The notes under the pieces were generated by a model. That model was not told the DNA's origin, did not search any database, and saw nothing but the letters and a program-made list of their open reading frames with translations. A DNA stretch of 64,000 nucleotides from assembly GCF_022539315.1 (NCBI RefSeq), contig NC_066313.1:73349934-73413933 (forward strand), in the 5' to 3' direction. Source of the stretch: Serinus canaria (Eukaryota; Chordata; Aves; Passeriformes; Fringillidae). Position 1 is the stretch's first letter; every line of letters begins with the position of its first letter. A program made the position numbers and the translations under genes. Positions 23,683-35,627 of the stretch are shown one piece after another.

Positions 23683-26618
23683 GAGACTCTAATCCTACAT
23701 AAACTCTTGAGATAATTAGTCCATGAATAAAATAATGCTTGGGAAACTTATTCATTTTTCTATCATTAAGCAGATCGACTATACAGAGATCCAAAAATAA
23801 TTTAAGGATTCCAGTACCTCAGTTTCTCAGACAGTGTGCACCATTCCTTTGCTGGACATACATCAGCTTGCTGAGTGGAAAGCTGGGTGATTTAGTCAAT
23901 GCTCAAGTGTTAAAGACAGTGATTCCTTTCAAAATTCTCTCCACTTACGGGCTGTTTACATGGGATTGCAGGAATACACCTCACCCTCATCTTGAATACC
24001 AAATGGGAAAGAAGTAGAAATTTCCAGTTTTAATCCAGCAGCTTGAATGTAAATGCATTTGTAAAGCTTGTGAAGAATAAAATCTAATCCTCTTCTCCTT
24101 CAAACTATGGGCTGTTCTAGAGGCATTTTTAAGGAGTGTCTATTTCTGTGGCCAATTGACTAGATTGGCTGGTTCCTCCCAGCAGTTTCCCCTACAAGGA
24201 CTTCATGTTAAGGAGTGACCCCGTGGTTTCAAAATGGGAGGAATTCCCTTGGGTGCACAGGAAACCTAGGAAGTATGTGTGTTCCTTGATGTGATCTCAG
24301 TAGTGATTGATTTTGCTCATATTTGCCAAATATTATTTTATGCCAAGAAATGACAAGGTTTGGACCTAAGTATGGTGTACGGACTTTGTGAGTTTAGGTA
24401 CATTCAGTATACCTCTGGAAGAACACCCCTGCCTTATTACCAGACAACATATACCAGCTACTCTGGTAAGAAATCTCTTACAAATAAAAGAGAAACCATG
24501 TTTCAACATATTTGATCCTTCTAAAGGTGACCGGTTGTTTAATAAGTTTCTCTGATTTTTTTGTGTCAGAAAAAAAGATTTATAATCGTGTACTTCACAA
24601 AGCCAAGGATTTTGATTATAAAAACAGGTCAAATACATTACAAAGCAGTCTGCAAATGCAGTGTTACAAGAGAGTAAAATTTCCTGGCTTTTACCCAAAT
24701 AAGTTCTCTCCTCAATTATTTAAATTTGCAAGTTCACCATTGCAAAATCTGTCTTCTAGATGAAATAATATTCCTCCTAGACTCTCTGAAGGGAGAAAAC
24801 AAGTGTTCAGTAATGAAGCCCTTAAGAATATTGCTTTTGGGGGGTTTTGCATGTATGCAAAAACATGCATTTAGGTAAAGCTGAAGCTGTCAGAAAATGT
24901 TACAAAATGCAGTAATGTAACATGTCCTGAAGCTACTAGGCTCAATCAAAGCTCAGGAAGGCACTTTTCTGATGTGCTCTATTCCACGTACACTTATGCT
25001 AAAATGAAGCTGTCCTAGTCAGTCAGGGAGACAGCATGCAGTAGTGAATGACTCCTCTTCCACAGTTTCCCCAGTTATGTCATTCAGTGTGAATGTAAAT
25101 CATAAATCCAACTGATTTTTGATTTACGTATGAACCAGTTATTTCTAAACTTTGAAGTCTATTCAAATTCCTCTGCTGCAATTATTGTAGAGCCGATTGC
25201 AATGTGTTTGAAAAGAGGAAAAAGAACAAAAACCAAAATTGTACCCATCCAAAAACGTTACTTACTGGAAAAACATTGAAACTCCTGAGCTGAGAAACAG
25301 CTCTCCTCAGGAGACACAGGTTTTGAGGTTTTGAGTACCTCTGAATGAAATTAATATCTGCTTTTTGGCTGGTCTGCAGAAAAGTACTTAGGTCTGAGAG
25401 ACTCTAAATATTATTTTCTTTTAAGATGGAAATGAGAAATGGGTTTTCAAAATGCGTTTCATAGCATTTTCCAGCAGCAAGAAGGTGGTTGAAAATCAAC
25501 TTTCTGTGATAATCTTCACATTTCAGGAGTTCATAGCTTTCTAAAATACTCACACTCTATGTTGGATTCTCTTTATATTTTGGTTCTTCCTGAGATTTCA
25601 GAATCTTAGACCAAAATTTGACTATTTTTGCATGAGAGATAAGTCAGCTGTTGTTGAGGGAAGAAAAAGATCTAACTGTGTTCTTTGCAAACAAAGGTAC
25701 AGAAAAAAAACAGCTGAAGCTGAGAACTGAAATCTGGCTACTCACTGAAGACTAGGTTCAGAAAAGCACTTAACTGCTGTAATACAGCATTTAACTTTTA
25801 GCCTTCAGACTTCTAAAGTAACTGTGGTATTGGTAATATGTCCCTGAGCCACAGTTTGGATACCTAAAGGCACACCAGTACAGCTAAATGACAAGTGAAT
25901 ATGGAGCAGGATTGAGAACAGGACTCATCCCTTGCTCAGGTCACAGCTTAATTGTTAGCCCTCTTCACAGATGTGTTTTGGACCTCTCCACCTGTCTCCC
26001 CATGCAATACACTTTAGGCAGGATAGACACTGTCTCCAGAAACCTGCATGAACCTATCTGTCTTGTTGTGGCCCCCTCCCTTCTTTCAAAGCTGAGCAGA
26101 GTGTAGTCTAAGCCCTATGAAGCCTCCGGTCTCACTTCTAAACACACAACATTATATTTAGCTTCCTTTTACTCCCACTGCCTGCACTACTGACTCCTAT
26201 TATTCAGAACACTTTGAGCTGAAAAATAACCACCCAAAATAATAATTTTGTATTTTAGTCACTCAAGCACTAAGTGGAGCCCAGGGGAGGTGTAGTGCCA
26301 ATACGATGTGGTAGGATGGGATGCGGCCAGCTTGGAGCAGAAGGTGTGAGCTGAAAGGGAAGTGAATGCAAGCCAGCAGGCACAGCAATTCATCTATGCT
26401 TGTATTTTATATCACCAGTGTAGCATATTCTGAAACCAAATTCTGCAACATTCAGCTTCATCAGCAAGGATCAGTGAAGGTTTGAGGGGCTTCTCCCATC
26501 TTGGAGGTTCACTAAAGAACTACTGGACACGTTTTTATGAGCGTTTAGCAAACTTTTGCTTGTTCAGCTTCAGTTGCAACCTTGATGTGATCTATTTTGG
26601 TCTTGGTTCTTCAGCTGA
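23683..26618. other. Intronic stretch without recognised element
   Basis: Unique-looking sequence. The minus-strand 110-codon frame at 24366-24698 overlaps an open frame on the other strand and has no recognised domain. Confidence 0.5.
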
Positions 26619-27000
26619 TGTCAGGGTTCATCACTTATTGTAATATCAGGGACCCTGACGAAGGGAAATGATTGGCATGATTCTAAGGTTTTGGAATGCT
26701 GAACACTCGCTTTATTAAAACTATACTATATTACATTACAACTGTATTAAAGAGATGTACTATATTATACTTACTACAAAGAATACTAAAGAATATTAAA
26801 GAAAACTTGTGACTGTATCTTGACAGTTAGGACACAGCTTTTTTTGGTTGGCTAAGGAAACAAAACAATCTTCAGTAGAATCTGATTAATAAATTCCTTC
26901 AGTTAAATAATTTTCTAACACATTCCACATGTGCAAAACAACAGGAGCAGCAAATGAGATATCATTTTTTTCTCTGCTTCTCTCACATATTCTCTCTGTT
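26619..27000 (-). mobile_element. Solo LTR remnant of a passerine endogenous retrovirus, minus strand
   Basis: The + strand starts with tgtcagggttc and continues with a ctatactatattacatt-rich block, ttactacaaagaatactaaag, gaaaacttgtgactgt, gacacagct and gcaaatgagatatca. This order is that of a songbird LTR family read in antisense. On the minus strand AATAAA (26711-26716, seen as tttatt) lies about 90 bases before the LTR 3' end at 26619, as expected for R-U5. The other end (U3) decays after about 26990: I find no terminal aca and no target duplication. Family membership is from memory. Confidence 0.8.
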
Positions 27001-29714
27001 CAGAGGGCATGTGAATACCACAAGGATCTGCTTGTGCTAGTCTTTGGCAGAGGATGACATAGATAAGTCAGATGCAGATGTAAATAATATTACAGAGGCT
27101 TCTGTAGAAACCTTCTCTTTGCTTGGACCCACCTCTTGGCTGCTTCTCTTAAAAAAGAGAAGCAGCCAAGAAGTGCTTCTTCTTCCCTCCTAACATAAGC
27201 AGAGGACCTTGCTTTCTTGTAAAATGCTGTTAATGATGCCACCATTTTGCATGAGATATTAAGACACTCAGGCAAGATATGAGACACCTGGGTCCAGCTC
27301 ATTCTTTTTGAGTGGTTGGAAGTTATACTGGTTCTTCACAGTGGAGTGTGACCAGAAGGACTCTTGTTGAAGGACTTGTGTAATGTGACAAGAATTTCAG
27401 ATTCACAGGGCCTGTGTAAATAGGTACTCTAATGGGCCTTTAGGGTCCTGTCCTCCAGATCTGGGACATGATCTGGATCTCTGGCAGAGTAAAGCACAAT
27501 CATCATTTTCCTCTCAGATTGCTCGTGTTATAAAATAAGGCTCACATAAATATTGATGGCATCTGATCTATATAAAGCCAATATAGGAAAGGTAATATAT
27601 AATATAAAGACAGGGACTGTCTTCTGTCTTTTAGATATGTTTTTCAATTAGATTGACAGGAAGTTTTTTTTGTAAGATAAAGATCTTATAGGTATATGTC
27701 AGCCCAAGTACCAAAGTGGATTTGGGAAGGTGTGGATGGGAAAGCATGTGGATTCCAGAATTTAGGGGTCAACGATGTGATGATAACTTGGCATTGAGAA
27801 GACTACTGGAACAGGGAAGAAGCATAGCTTTAGGCATGAAAGGAACCTAGCTGATAAAACTCTCAGTTCTCACAAATGGAAATATCTCTGGCTTTAAGCA
27901 GCAATTTCAATGTAAATTTGAAGATTCTGATGTTGACTGTAAATATAAATACTCTCTTTCTGTGGTGCTAGTCTTTTTGTAAAAATTGACCTTTTCTAGG
28001 TTTGGAGGTATACAGCAGTTGGATAAATGACTGAAAAGTAGTTCTGAGCAGTGAAAATTATAAGTCCACCTTTTTTTTGAATTTGGATTTTCTGCTGTTC
28101 AATAAGGTGTTCAATAAGGAAGTTTCCCCTTGTGCTTTTTCTAACCAATGGGTCATTCATAGCATCATTTTCAATGTGGATTCTTTGATATCTATGAGGA
28201 ACTGACCTCATGTTTCACCCTTTTCCTCAGTAAAGGCAATAATAGAGCCTCTCTCCTCTTTTTCTCTCAGCTGTCTATTTAAAAGAAGAAAAACATGTAG
28301 TATCTTAATGCTCTGAGGCTTGAAGTGCTCAGTTAAATTTGATTGAAACTGGCTGATGGTTCAAAAGCTATTGGAAAAGGATGGATGAATTCTTCACACA
28401 TACCATCAGTGTTGTACTAGTAAAGTGCAGAAGTTAGTCCCTAGGAAACTAAAGCAAAAATCCCTTCTGAGCATCTGCTATATCTCAGAACCATTTTAAT
28501 TTAGAAATGTCCTGTGTAAAGACTATGTTCTGTATATTTCTCTAAAAATCAATGATTTGCATCAAAAGGGGAGAAACAAATTCCAGAGAAAAAGAAAAGA
28601 AACATAATTTTAGTACAATCCTGATAATAGGAGCTACATCAATCAGCTCAGCCTGTACCGCTGTACCTGTACCTGTAGGTCAAAGTTAGATTCATGCTTT
28701 CAGCACAAGTTACCATTATTATGGAAAAATAGTTTAATCCCTTCAAATTCATATCAGTAGAGATGTATTTATTGCCAAACCAACAGGTTGAGTGAAAGGA
28801 GTGCCATTGCTTTGCAATCTCCTGTCCAGGAATTTTGAAATCACTGAGGAACCTGCAGTTCTTTCTCATTGCTCTAGATTGCCAATCCAGCATGAGATAC
28901 TTGTGCTCCACTGCTCCATGGCAAGATGCCAATGTGAGCAGTACCTAGTATGCACTTTTAATCCAAGTTAGAAACTCTGGCCTGAAAATGTACATTTTAC
29001 CAGTACATATGACTTTTAAAGTCAGACTTACTAAAGAGATTAGAAAATTAAATACAGAAAAGAAGTTCACACATGCTGACATGTGCCATGCTGATGTGAA
29101 AATTGAAATGCATTAGATTGTCTATAATGCTTTTTGTCACTTGAGATGTCAAAAGCTTTCAAAAAAAAAAACGAAAACCCCCCAACAAACCCTGTCTGAT
29201 CTCTTTATGAATTTGTCTGAGAAGAAAGAAGGGTATTTTTGTCTGAAAACAGAATGATATCCCTTTGTCACCGTGTAGTTCAGAATAAATTTATAGAAAC
29301 CATCAAGATTTTCCTGGATTTAGTGTGCTTTAATAAAGAGGAGATTTTAATTCAGTGCTGGTGTGACTGACAGTTCCAGCTTACATAGGAAGAGTGAGAA
29401 GCCTCCTCAGGATCCTCCATGTTAGGATCAGTCAGTTACTACCCAGCTGATTCCCTGGATGTTTTTCCTTTGCTTTTCCAGGAGATTTTGTGTGGGAGGG
29501 CTGGGGAGGCAAGCACTGCTGTCAGTAGGGGAGTGTTGATTTTTGCATTCCTGAAAGTCGCTGCTGTGCCAAATGAAGACAATTGGCAGGGATCGATTAG
29601 CTTTGTAGGCGGGTGTTATCAAGGGTTGAGCTCTTTTCACAAATTGCCCCTTCTGCACTTACTGCTTGAGAGGCATAATCTCAGCCATCCCGAGATTCAC
29701 AGAACAGGAGATTG
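27001..29714. other. Intronic stretch just upstream of the GPC6 exon
   Basis: Apart from the hairpin, there is no recognised element. A 12-base A run with C-rich continuation lies at 29160-29185. A small ctgtac iteration (ctgtacctgtacctgtagg) lies at about 28660-28680. Confidence 0.5.
27134..27171. repeat. Perfect 17-bp inverted repeat with 4-base loop
   Basis: Left arm tcttggctgcttctctt (27134-27150), loop aaaa, right arm aagagaagcagccaaga (27155-27171). The arms pair without a mismatch. Flanking sequence does not extend the stem, so it is shorter than a usual microRNA precursor. Confidence 0.95.
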
Positions 29715-30016
<302 letters not shown>

Positions 30017-31970
30017 TAATTGAACTTCGTGGCTTGCAGTAAGAAATGACTGCTCGCCGTGCCCTAAGCCAGTCACGTCTCACATTTCATATTTCCAGAG
30101 GAGTGGTGTGGTGTTACAGCTCCTGAGCTGAATTATTACATGCTATTTGAAATGTTGAGAAAGATTTGGTTGAGGATTTGATAACAAGCTTAACATGGCA
30201 GAAATAGTGTGTATTACAACTGAAAACCAGGTTCTTGCAAGCTGAGAAGATAATAACCTTGTATAACATCAGTCAACATAAATCACAACAGCTGCTGTTC
30301 CTAATTCTGGTAGTACATGGTCAAAAAGCTTTAAAAGTTACATATATGAGAAATTATTAATTTCTCATATTTGCTTTAAATATGCTAACATCTCCCTTAC
30401 AGTGTACTGAATAAAAGTACCAAACATGCAACGAAATGTCAGAATGGAGCATAGAATATTTATTTAAGAAAAACTGCTGCCACAATTTATTCACATAATT
30501 CTTCACTTAAATAAATGAGGAATAACAAAGAAAGAATCGTCCCTTAAAGAGCCATTCATTTGTCCTGTAGCAAAACAAAGCAAAACAAAAAACCAACCAA
30601 TTAGAAAAAAAGCCCAAAACCAACAACCAGAAAAAAACCCTCCTAGAAGAGTAATATATACCAAGAAATATTACTTTTAAGTTGCTCTTGGTGAGAGGAT
30701 AGGATGACAATTAGACAAGGCTGATGATAGTATGGAAGAAATGGAACAGCTAGTTAGCCTAGACTAATGAGTGTCATAGTCTAGACTGAATTTTGGAAAA
30801 ATAAATGCAGCTGGAAAAAATAGGATAACACTTTCTTTATTGCAGCTGAAGAAAGGAAATTTATTTTCTATTTTTGGAAAGATAAAACATAAGCAATCTC
30901 ATTCTGCTTAATTTCAAACCCCACTGACCAATGTGACTTTGAAAATTTGATTCTGACTCATTCATGGATTTTTGCTTTACTCAGCAGTGCAAGATGGATA
31001 GGGAGAAGAAAACAGGATGAAAAATGAATCAGAGTATGAAAAGTGAAAAAGAGCATTGAGGGTGCTATAAAAATAGCATGCTAAAACCAATATTAAACAA
31101 ATGATGCAGATACATTTGCCTTCACACTCTCTTGTGCTGCTTAAAGAGTTGACATCAGAAACAGTGCTGTATGGAGGGATACCCATGGGATTACTGGGGT
31201 AAAAAGGAGAATCTAAACATCACCAGAAAGCTGAGTAGGACCTGATAGGAAAACAATTCTAACCTGTTAAGGACATTGCATAAGCTACTTCCCTTGCCAT
31301 TGAATGATAAGCTAGTGCTGAAATGTCACTAACTCTGATTTTAAAAAAATATTGTACATTTTTAAGAAAAGAAACCCCAAACATTTGAACTAAAATAAGC
31401 AACAGAGTTTTTATTAAGGCAAGCACCTGTGTAAATCAAAAGCTGGAATTTAAGGTTTGAGCTGTTAAGAGAAGATTTTCTTTTCTGGTGCTTTAAATTC
31501 AGTGAGAGTCCTGGGCATGGTGAGATGTGTTGGAAAGTGTGGAAATGCTTACAGATTCAGACTTTCAGAATCTTTGCTGCAAAGCCCTTGTCTGCGTCAA
31601 TGTCTCTTTGGTTTTCATTGGTCTTGCTCTCAGAAAATAAAAACTGCATGAAAAGCTTGTATGTTATGTTTAAAAATAGTACTAATTTATTAAAAACCAT
31701 GCCAGGCAGGCTACTATGCAATTATCTCTGCAGGTCAGTGATGACAAGGCAGTATACAGTACAAATACATAAAATCACATTTCCTCTTTCTTCTAACTAT
31801 ACAACTTTCCCTATGTAACTTTATGGGGAAGAAAATGGAGGAGATACAAAGATTTTCATGTGTTTGGAAAAAGCATTCTGTTTTATCCCATTTTTCAGGC
31901 CTCTGACAGCTTTGCTGAAGATGAGGGTCCTTCCTTTATGAAAGACTGAAATGAGGCAAGTTGTCTCTGT

Positions 31971-31988
31971 CTCTGACAGCTGTCAGAG
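31971..31988. repeat. Perfect 18-bp palindrome
   Basis: ctctgacagctgtcagag is its own reverse complement. The half-site ctctgacagc also occurs 60 bases upstream at 31911-31920. Confidence 0.95.
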
Positions 31989-32238
31989 GCTTTCTAATAA
32001 CACATGCAATTCCCTTAGTGGTAAACACAACAAAACTTCTACTCACTGAATTAAAACGAACAGCAGCATTTTACAGCACCGCTGAGCTATGAAAGATTGG
32101 AAATGACGCATGAGCAGTTTTTATCCCTGTTCCAATACTAGGAACCATGCACTAGTGAAAAAAAAAAAGATAATTTTGTGCATTAACAGTCTCTGCCTAG
32201 GCAGGAATCCCAAATGTTAGTGCATATTCATACACAAG

Positions 32239-32310
32239 ATAGTTTTGCTTAGCTCATAATCTGTGCATTGCAAAATAGTTTTGCTTAGTTCCTAATCTGT
32301 GCATTGCAAG
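32239..32310 (+). repeat. 36-base tandem duplication
   Basis: Two consecutive units beginning atagttttgcttag and ending ctgtgcattgca, at 32239-32274 and 32275-32310, differ at only three positions by eye. A degenerate third start (gttgttttg) follows. Confidence 0.9.
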
Positions 32311-33068
32311 GTTGTTTTGATAGAAGCTGGTACTAGGAGAAAACTCTCAGATATGTTTGCCAGTAACTAAGTAAATCCTGTCTGCATGTCCTGATACTGT
32401 TCTGTAGTTACAGCAATGGTCCAGCAACAGGCAAGATCTGCACGTGAGGAGGAGCAGGGGAAAGTAAACGAGCTGTTTGACAACAGGATGTGTTGCATGT
32501 TTCACCTAGTTTATAAATATAGAAGTCAGGACTGAAATCACATATATATAGCTCTAATAAATCTTGCCTCTACTTTCAAAGCTAGGGAGAGTGGGACAAC
32601 TTCCCCTCAACATCTGGTGCTTTCCAAGATTTTATAGACTGTGAAAATTGGTAGGAGGTGAAACAGCTGCAGCAGCCTGAAACATGGCTTATTATATATA
32701 TCCTGGTTTGTCACCTTAAAGTCTGTGTCCTTTTTGTGTAACATTTCATTATAGGCTTTTTGTATTTTGTTGCCTATATTACTGCATGATAAAATCCAAA
32801 TGTTGCATATCTCATTCTAGGATATCACCTGCAACTCAGAATTTTGCCTGAGAAAGGAAAGCAGTCTTTAATATCATATTATAATTATAAAACTGTAATG
32901 CAAAAATGCTCCTTCCAGGTATTTATATAAAATATTTAAGAGATATTTAAAAGCAAACCCGCCACACTGACTTTAAAAATGTGTGTTTTGCAAAGCTTGC
33001 TTCTGATGTTTTGCCTGTCAGTTACCCATCATAATCTCCTTTGCACCAGTGGCAAGCAAAGTTAGCAA

Positions 33069-34067
33069 ATGCAAGATAAAAAGCATGAGCAGAGGAGCTG
33101 TACTGCTGAGGAAGGAGATCGCCTCAGGGAGGAGTTGACTGATTCTGTGGAGTGGGGAAAAGGGGATTTTCTCTCTCATGGTCCAACAGATATAGTCAAA
33201 ATTATGCTTCTCTCCATGGAGCTATACCAATTAACAGCAATAAGAATCAGGCATCCCACTATTCATTCTGTCACAGAAACAGACGAGATGGATAAAATTA
33301 TTCCCACTAACAAAAATTTAAAGCCCCTGTATCTTAGGGAATGGCATCCAATTTTAGCAATACTGTTGTTACTCATCTTTCTCTTACTAACCTGTATTTA
33401 AGTCCCTGTTCCTATCTTGAGATTCTTTAACTTTCCTTAACCTTACCTTTCCCTATAATTGGTCATTTATTTCCCTTCAACTGCTCTTTTTCTCAAGCAA
33501 AAGTGTCAGCTGAGGAATGAGCCCACCTCAGTGGACACCACACTTTCTCTTGGTATCCTCATTCAGCGTCAGAATCAACAGCTGTAAAAAGATTATTTCC
33601 ATGGAATCAAGTGCATCTCCTTCTGACAGCTGCCTTAATTACAGGTTCAGGATGGCAAAGTGGACATAACCCATTTGTTTTTTGGAGAATTTCTTTCACA
33701 ATTAGCCTTAGAGTTAAGTTTCTTCTGTCTTGAGACAAAAACATAGATGATATTAAATCTGAAAATCGAGCAAGATTGTGGGCCAAATATGACAATCCTT
33801 ATGGAAGTAATTCAGAACAACAGAAGAATAAAAATCCAGCTAGTTGTTTTAATCATAGTGATTGCTGTATTTGAGCTTTTATTGTGGAAATCCAAAGTAA
33901 TTGATAAATGCTTTGTAGCTATAGTTAGTAATGAAGTGAAATGCCTGCATAGCAGTGTATCAGATGCAATCCATGAAGGTTTGACAATGCATAGCTATTT
34001 TTTTTCCCCTACAAATTATTCAGTGATATCTGAGACTCACCTCAACCATACCCCCATGTTTTATTAG
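33069..34067 (+). other. Block of degenerate open frames with hydrophobic segments, origin unknown
   Basis: A + strand frame of 110 codons (33069-33401) has a charged N-terminal part and ends in a run of about 18 hydrophobic residues (ILAILLLLIFLLLTCI) directly before the stop. After about 350 bases with stops in all frames, a second frame of 106 codons (33747-34067) carries another hydrophobic run (QLVVLIIVIAVFELLLW) followed by two N-glycosylation sequons (NYS and NHT). The order, charged leader, membrane segment, then glycosylated part, is what one would expect of a decayed membrane or viral envelope-like protein. I recognise no family, see no flanking LTR and no gag or pol homology. Chance is a serious alternative because AT-rich DNA produces hydrophobic frames easily. 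Confidence 0.3.
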
Positions 34068-34849
34068 GCAGGAGATTGTGGAAAACACTTCATAAGTAGC
34101 AGAGACTGCATCCCTGCCTGTGAAAAGGAGCCAAGAGTTTATGTCCACAGCCACCCCTCTGCTTAGAGTGGGGAGCAAGTGGCTTTGCTCTGAGTGTGTT
34201 CCATATTTGATGAGCTCTACTGTGCAGCAAGGCAGATCAGCATGCAGGGTGTTCACACTGCAGGATTCAAGGCCTGCAGAGCTGAGAACCAGGCACCTCC
34301 TACTGCCCCCATCCTGCCAGGCTTCACCAAAGGAGAAAATCATATCTGCAAGGCTTCAGCAAAAGATTCTCCTGCTAGTGTTAAAATTATTTCTCTTATT
34401 GTCATTACAACGGCTCTGCATTACTAATTAACATTCTTCTGGTTGTGCATTAAGAATTCCTTTTTTCTTCCCATCAGTATGATTCAGACACTTACCTTAG
34501 GAGCTCTCCTGAGGAAGAGTATGCCATGCAGTCTCACTCAGAGCAACTAAATTATTTTCAGAAAAAGTGCACAACAAAACCTTAACTACTTACTCCTAGT
34601 GAAAGTTTTCGTGATGAAAATATGCAATCAATTTAGTTTACTGCTTACAAAAGTCTTCGTGTCTCTGTGCTTTCTCTGTTCCATGTGCAAGCATAAACAT
34701 TTTCTTTTAATGCTTCAAGAGGCTACCCTGATTTGACTTTTTTAATGGCTTATTACAGGAATAACTGTGTCTTCAAGATTCACTTTGGTTCAGAGAAAAA
34801 TCAGTCTAATAGTAATCCTTTACTATTTTCTTGTGATTCTTATGAGGTC
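34068..34849. other. Intronic stretch without recognised element
   Basis: The segment 34080-34350 is GC-richer than its surroundings and has overlapping open frames on both strands (up to 107 codons), typical of a chance stop-poor patch or an old unrecognised repeat. Confidence 0.45.
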
Positions 34850-35627
34850 TCAAAGCAACCTTCTCTTCTCCAGGCTGAACAGCCCTAGCTTACTCAGCCT
34901 GTCCTTGTAGGGAAGGTGCTCCAATCTTCCTGTGAACTTTGTGGTCCTCTGGATTTGCTCCAACCATTCCATGTTCTTATGCTGGGGACACCAGAGCTGG
35001 AGGCAGCATTCCAGGTAGGGTCTCAGAAGAGCAGAACCCCCTCCCTGACCATGCTGGCCTTTTAATGCAGCCCAGTGTTCCACTGGCTCACGTTGAGGTT
35101 TTCATCAACCAGCACACTCAAGTCCTTCTCTGCAGGGCTGCTGTCAATCGCCTCTCCAGCCAGCCTGAAGCTGTGCCTGGCACTGCCACCATCCAGGTGC
35201 AGAACCTGGTGCTTGCTGAATTTCATTAAGTTCATGCAGACCCACTTCTCAAGCTTGCCCCAGTACTGACCCCTGAGGGATGCCACTCATCACTGGGCTC
35301 CACATGGACAGTGAAGCATTGACCACAACTCTGCCTGGGGCCATCCAGCCAGTTCTCTTTACACTGAGTGGTCCATCCATGAGACCCATGTCCCTCCAAC
35401 CTGGAGACAAGGATGCCATGCAGGACAGTGTCAAACCCTTTGCATGAGTCTGTGTAGATGATGTCAGTTGCTCTGCTCTATCCCCCCCCATTTCTGTAGC
35501 CTCGTCATAGAAGGATGCCAATTTGTCAGGCATGATTTGCCCTTCATAAAGCAATACTGGCTCTCACCAATTACCCCTTTGTTCTCCCTGTGATTCAACA
35601 CTGTTTCCAGGAGAATTTGCTCCATCT
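34850..35627 (-). mobile_element. CR1 LINE reverse-transcriptase remnant, minus strand, catalytic box deleted
   Basis: On the minus strand, from 35627 downwards, one reads pieces of the CR1 reverse transcriptase: residues around the conserved CLTN block, then [11 protein letters not shown] (about 35255-35285), then directly [44 protein letters not shown] and finally LEHLPYKDRLSKLGLFSLEKRRL near 34855. In CR1 the F/YADD active-site box lies between the PQGSVLG and LEKW segments. Here they are joined, so the catalytic motif has been deleted at about 35250-35258. Frameshifts separate the blocks. The copy stops at the end of the protein region without the 3' untranslated end. Confidence 0.9.

Noticed and set aside
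27134..27171. The hairpin as a microRNA precursor
   Set aside because: A 17-bp stem with a 4-base loop and no extension is too short for a usual Drosha/Dicer substrate.
34225..34400. Possible dispersed repeat shared with 54950-55080 (cagagctg, accacctcc-like, ctgccagg, and ctgcaaggctt-like words in the same order)
   Set aside because: The similarity is patchy and by eye falls near what related composition could give; I cannot support a repeat family without an alignment.
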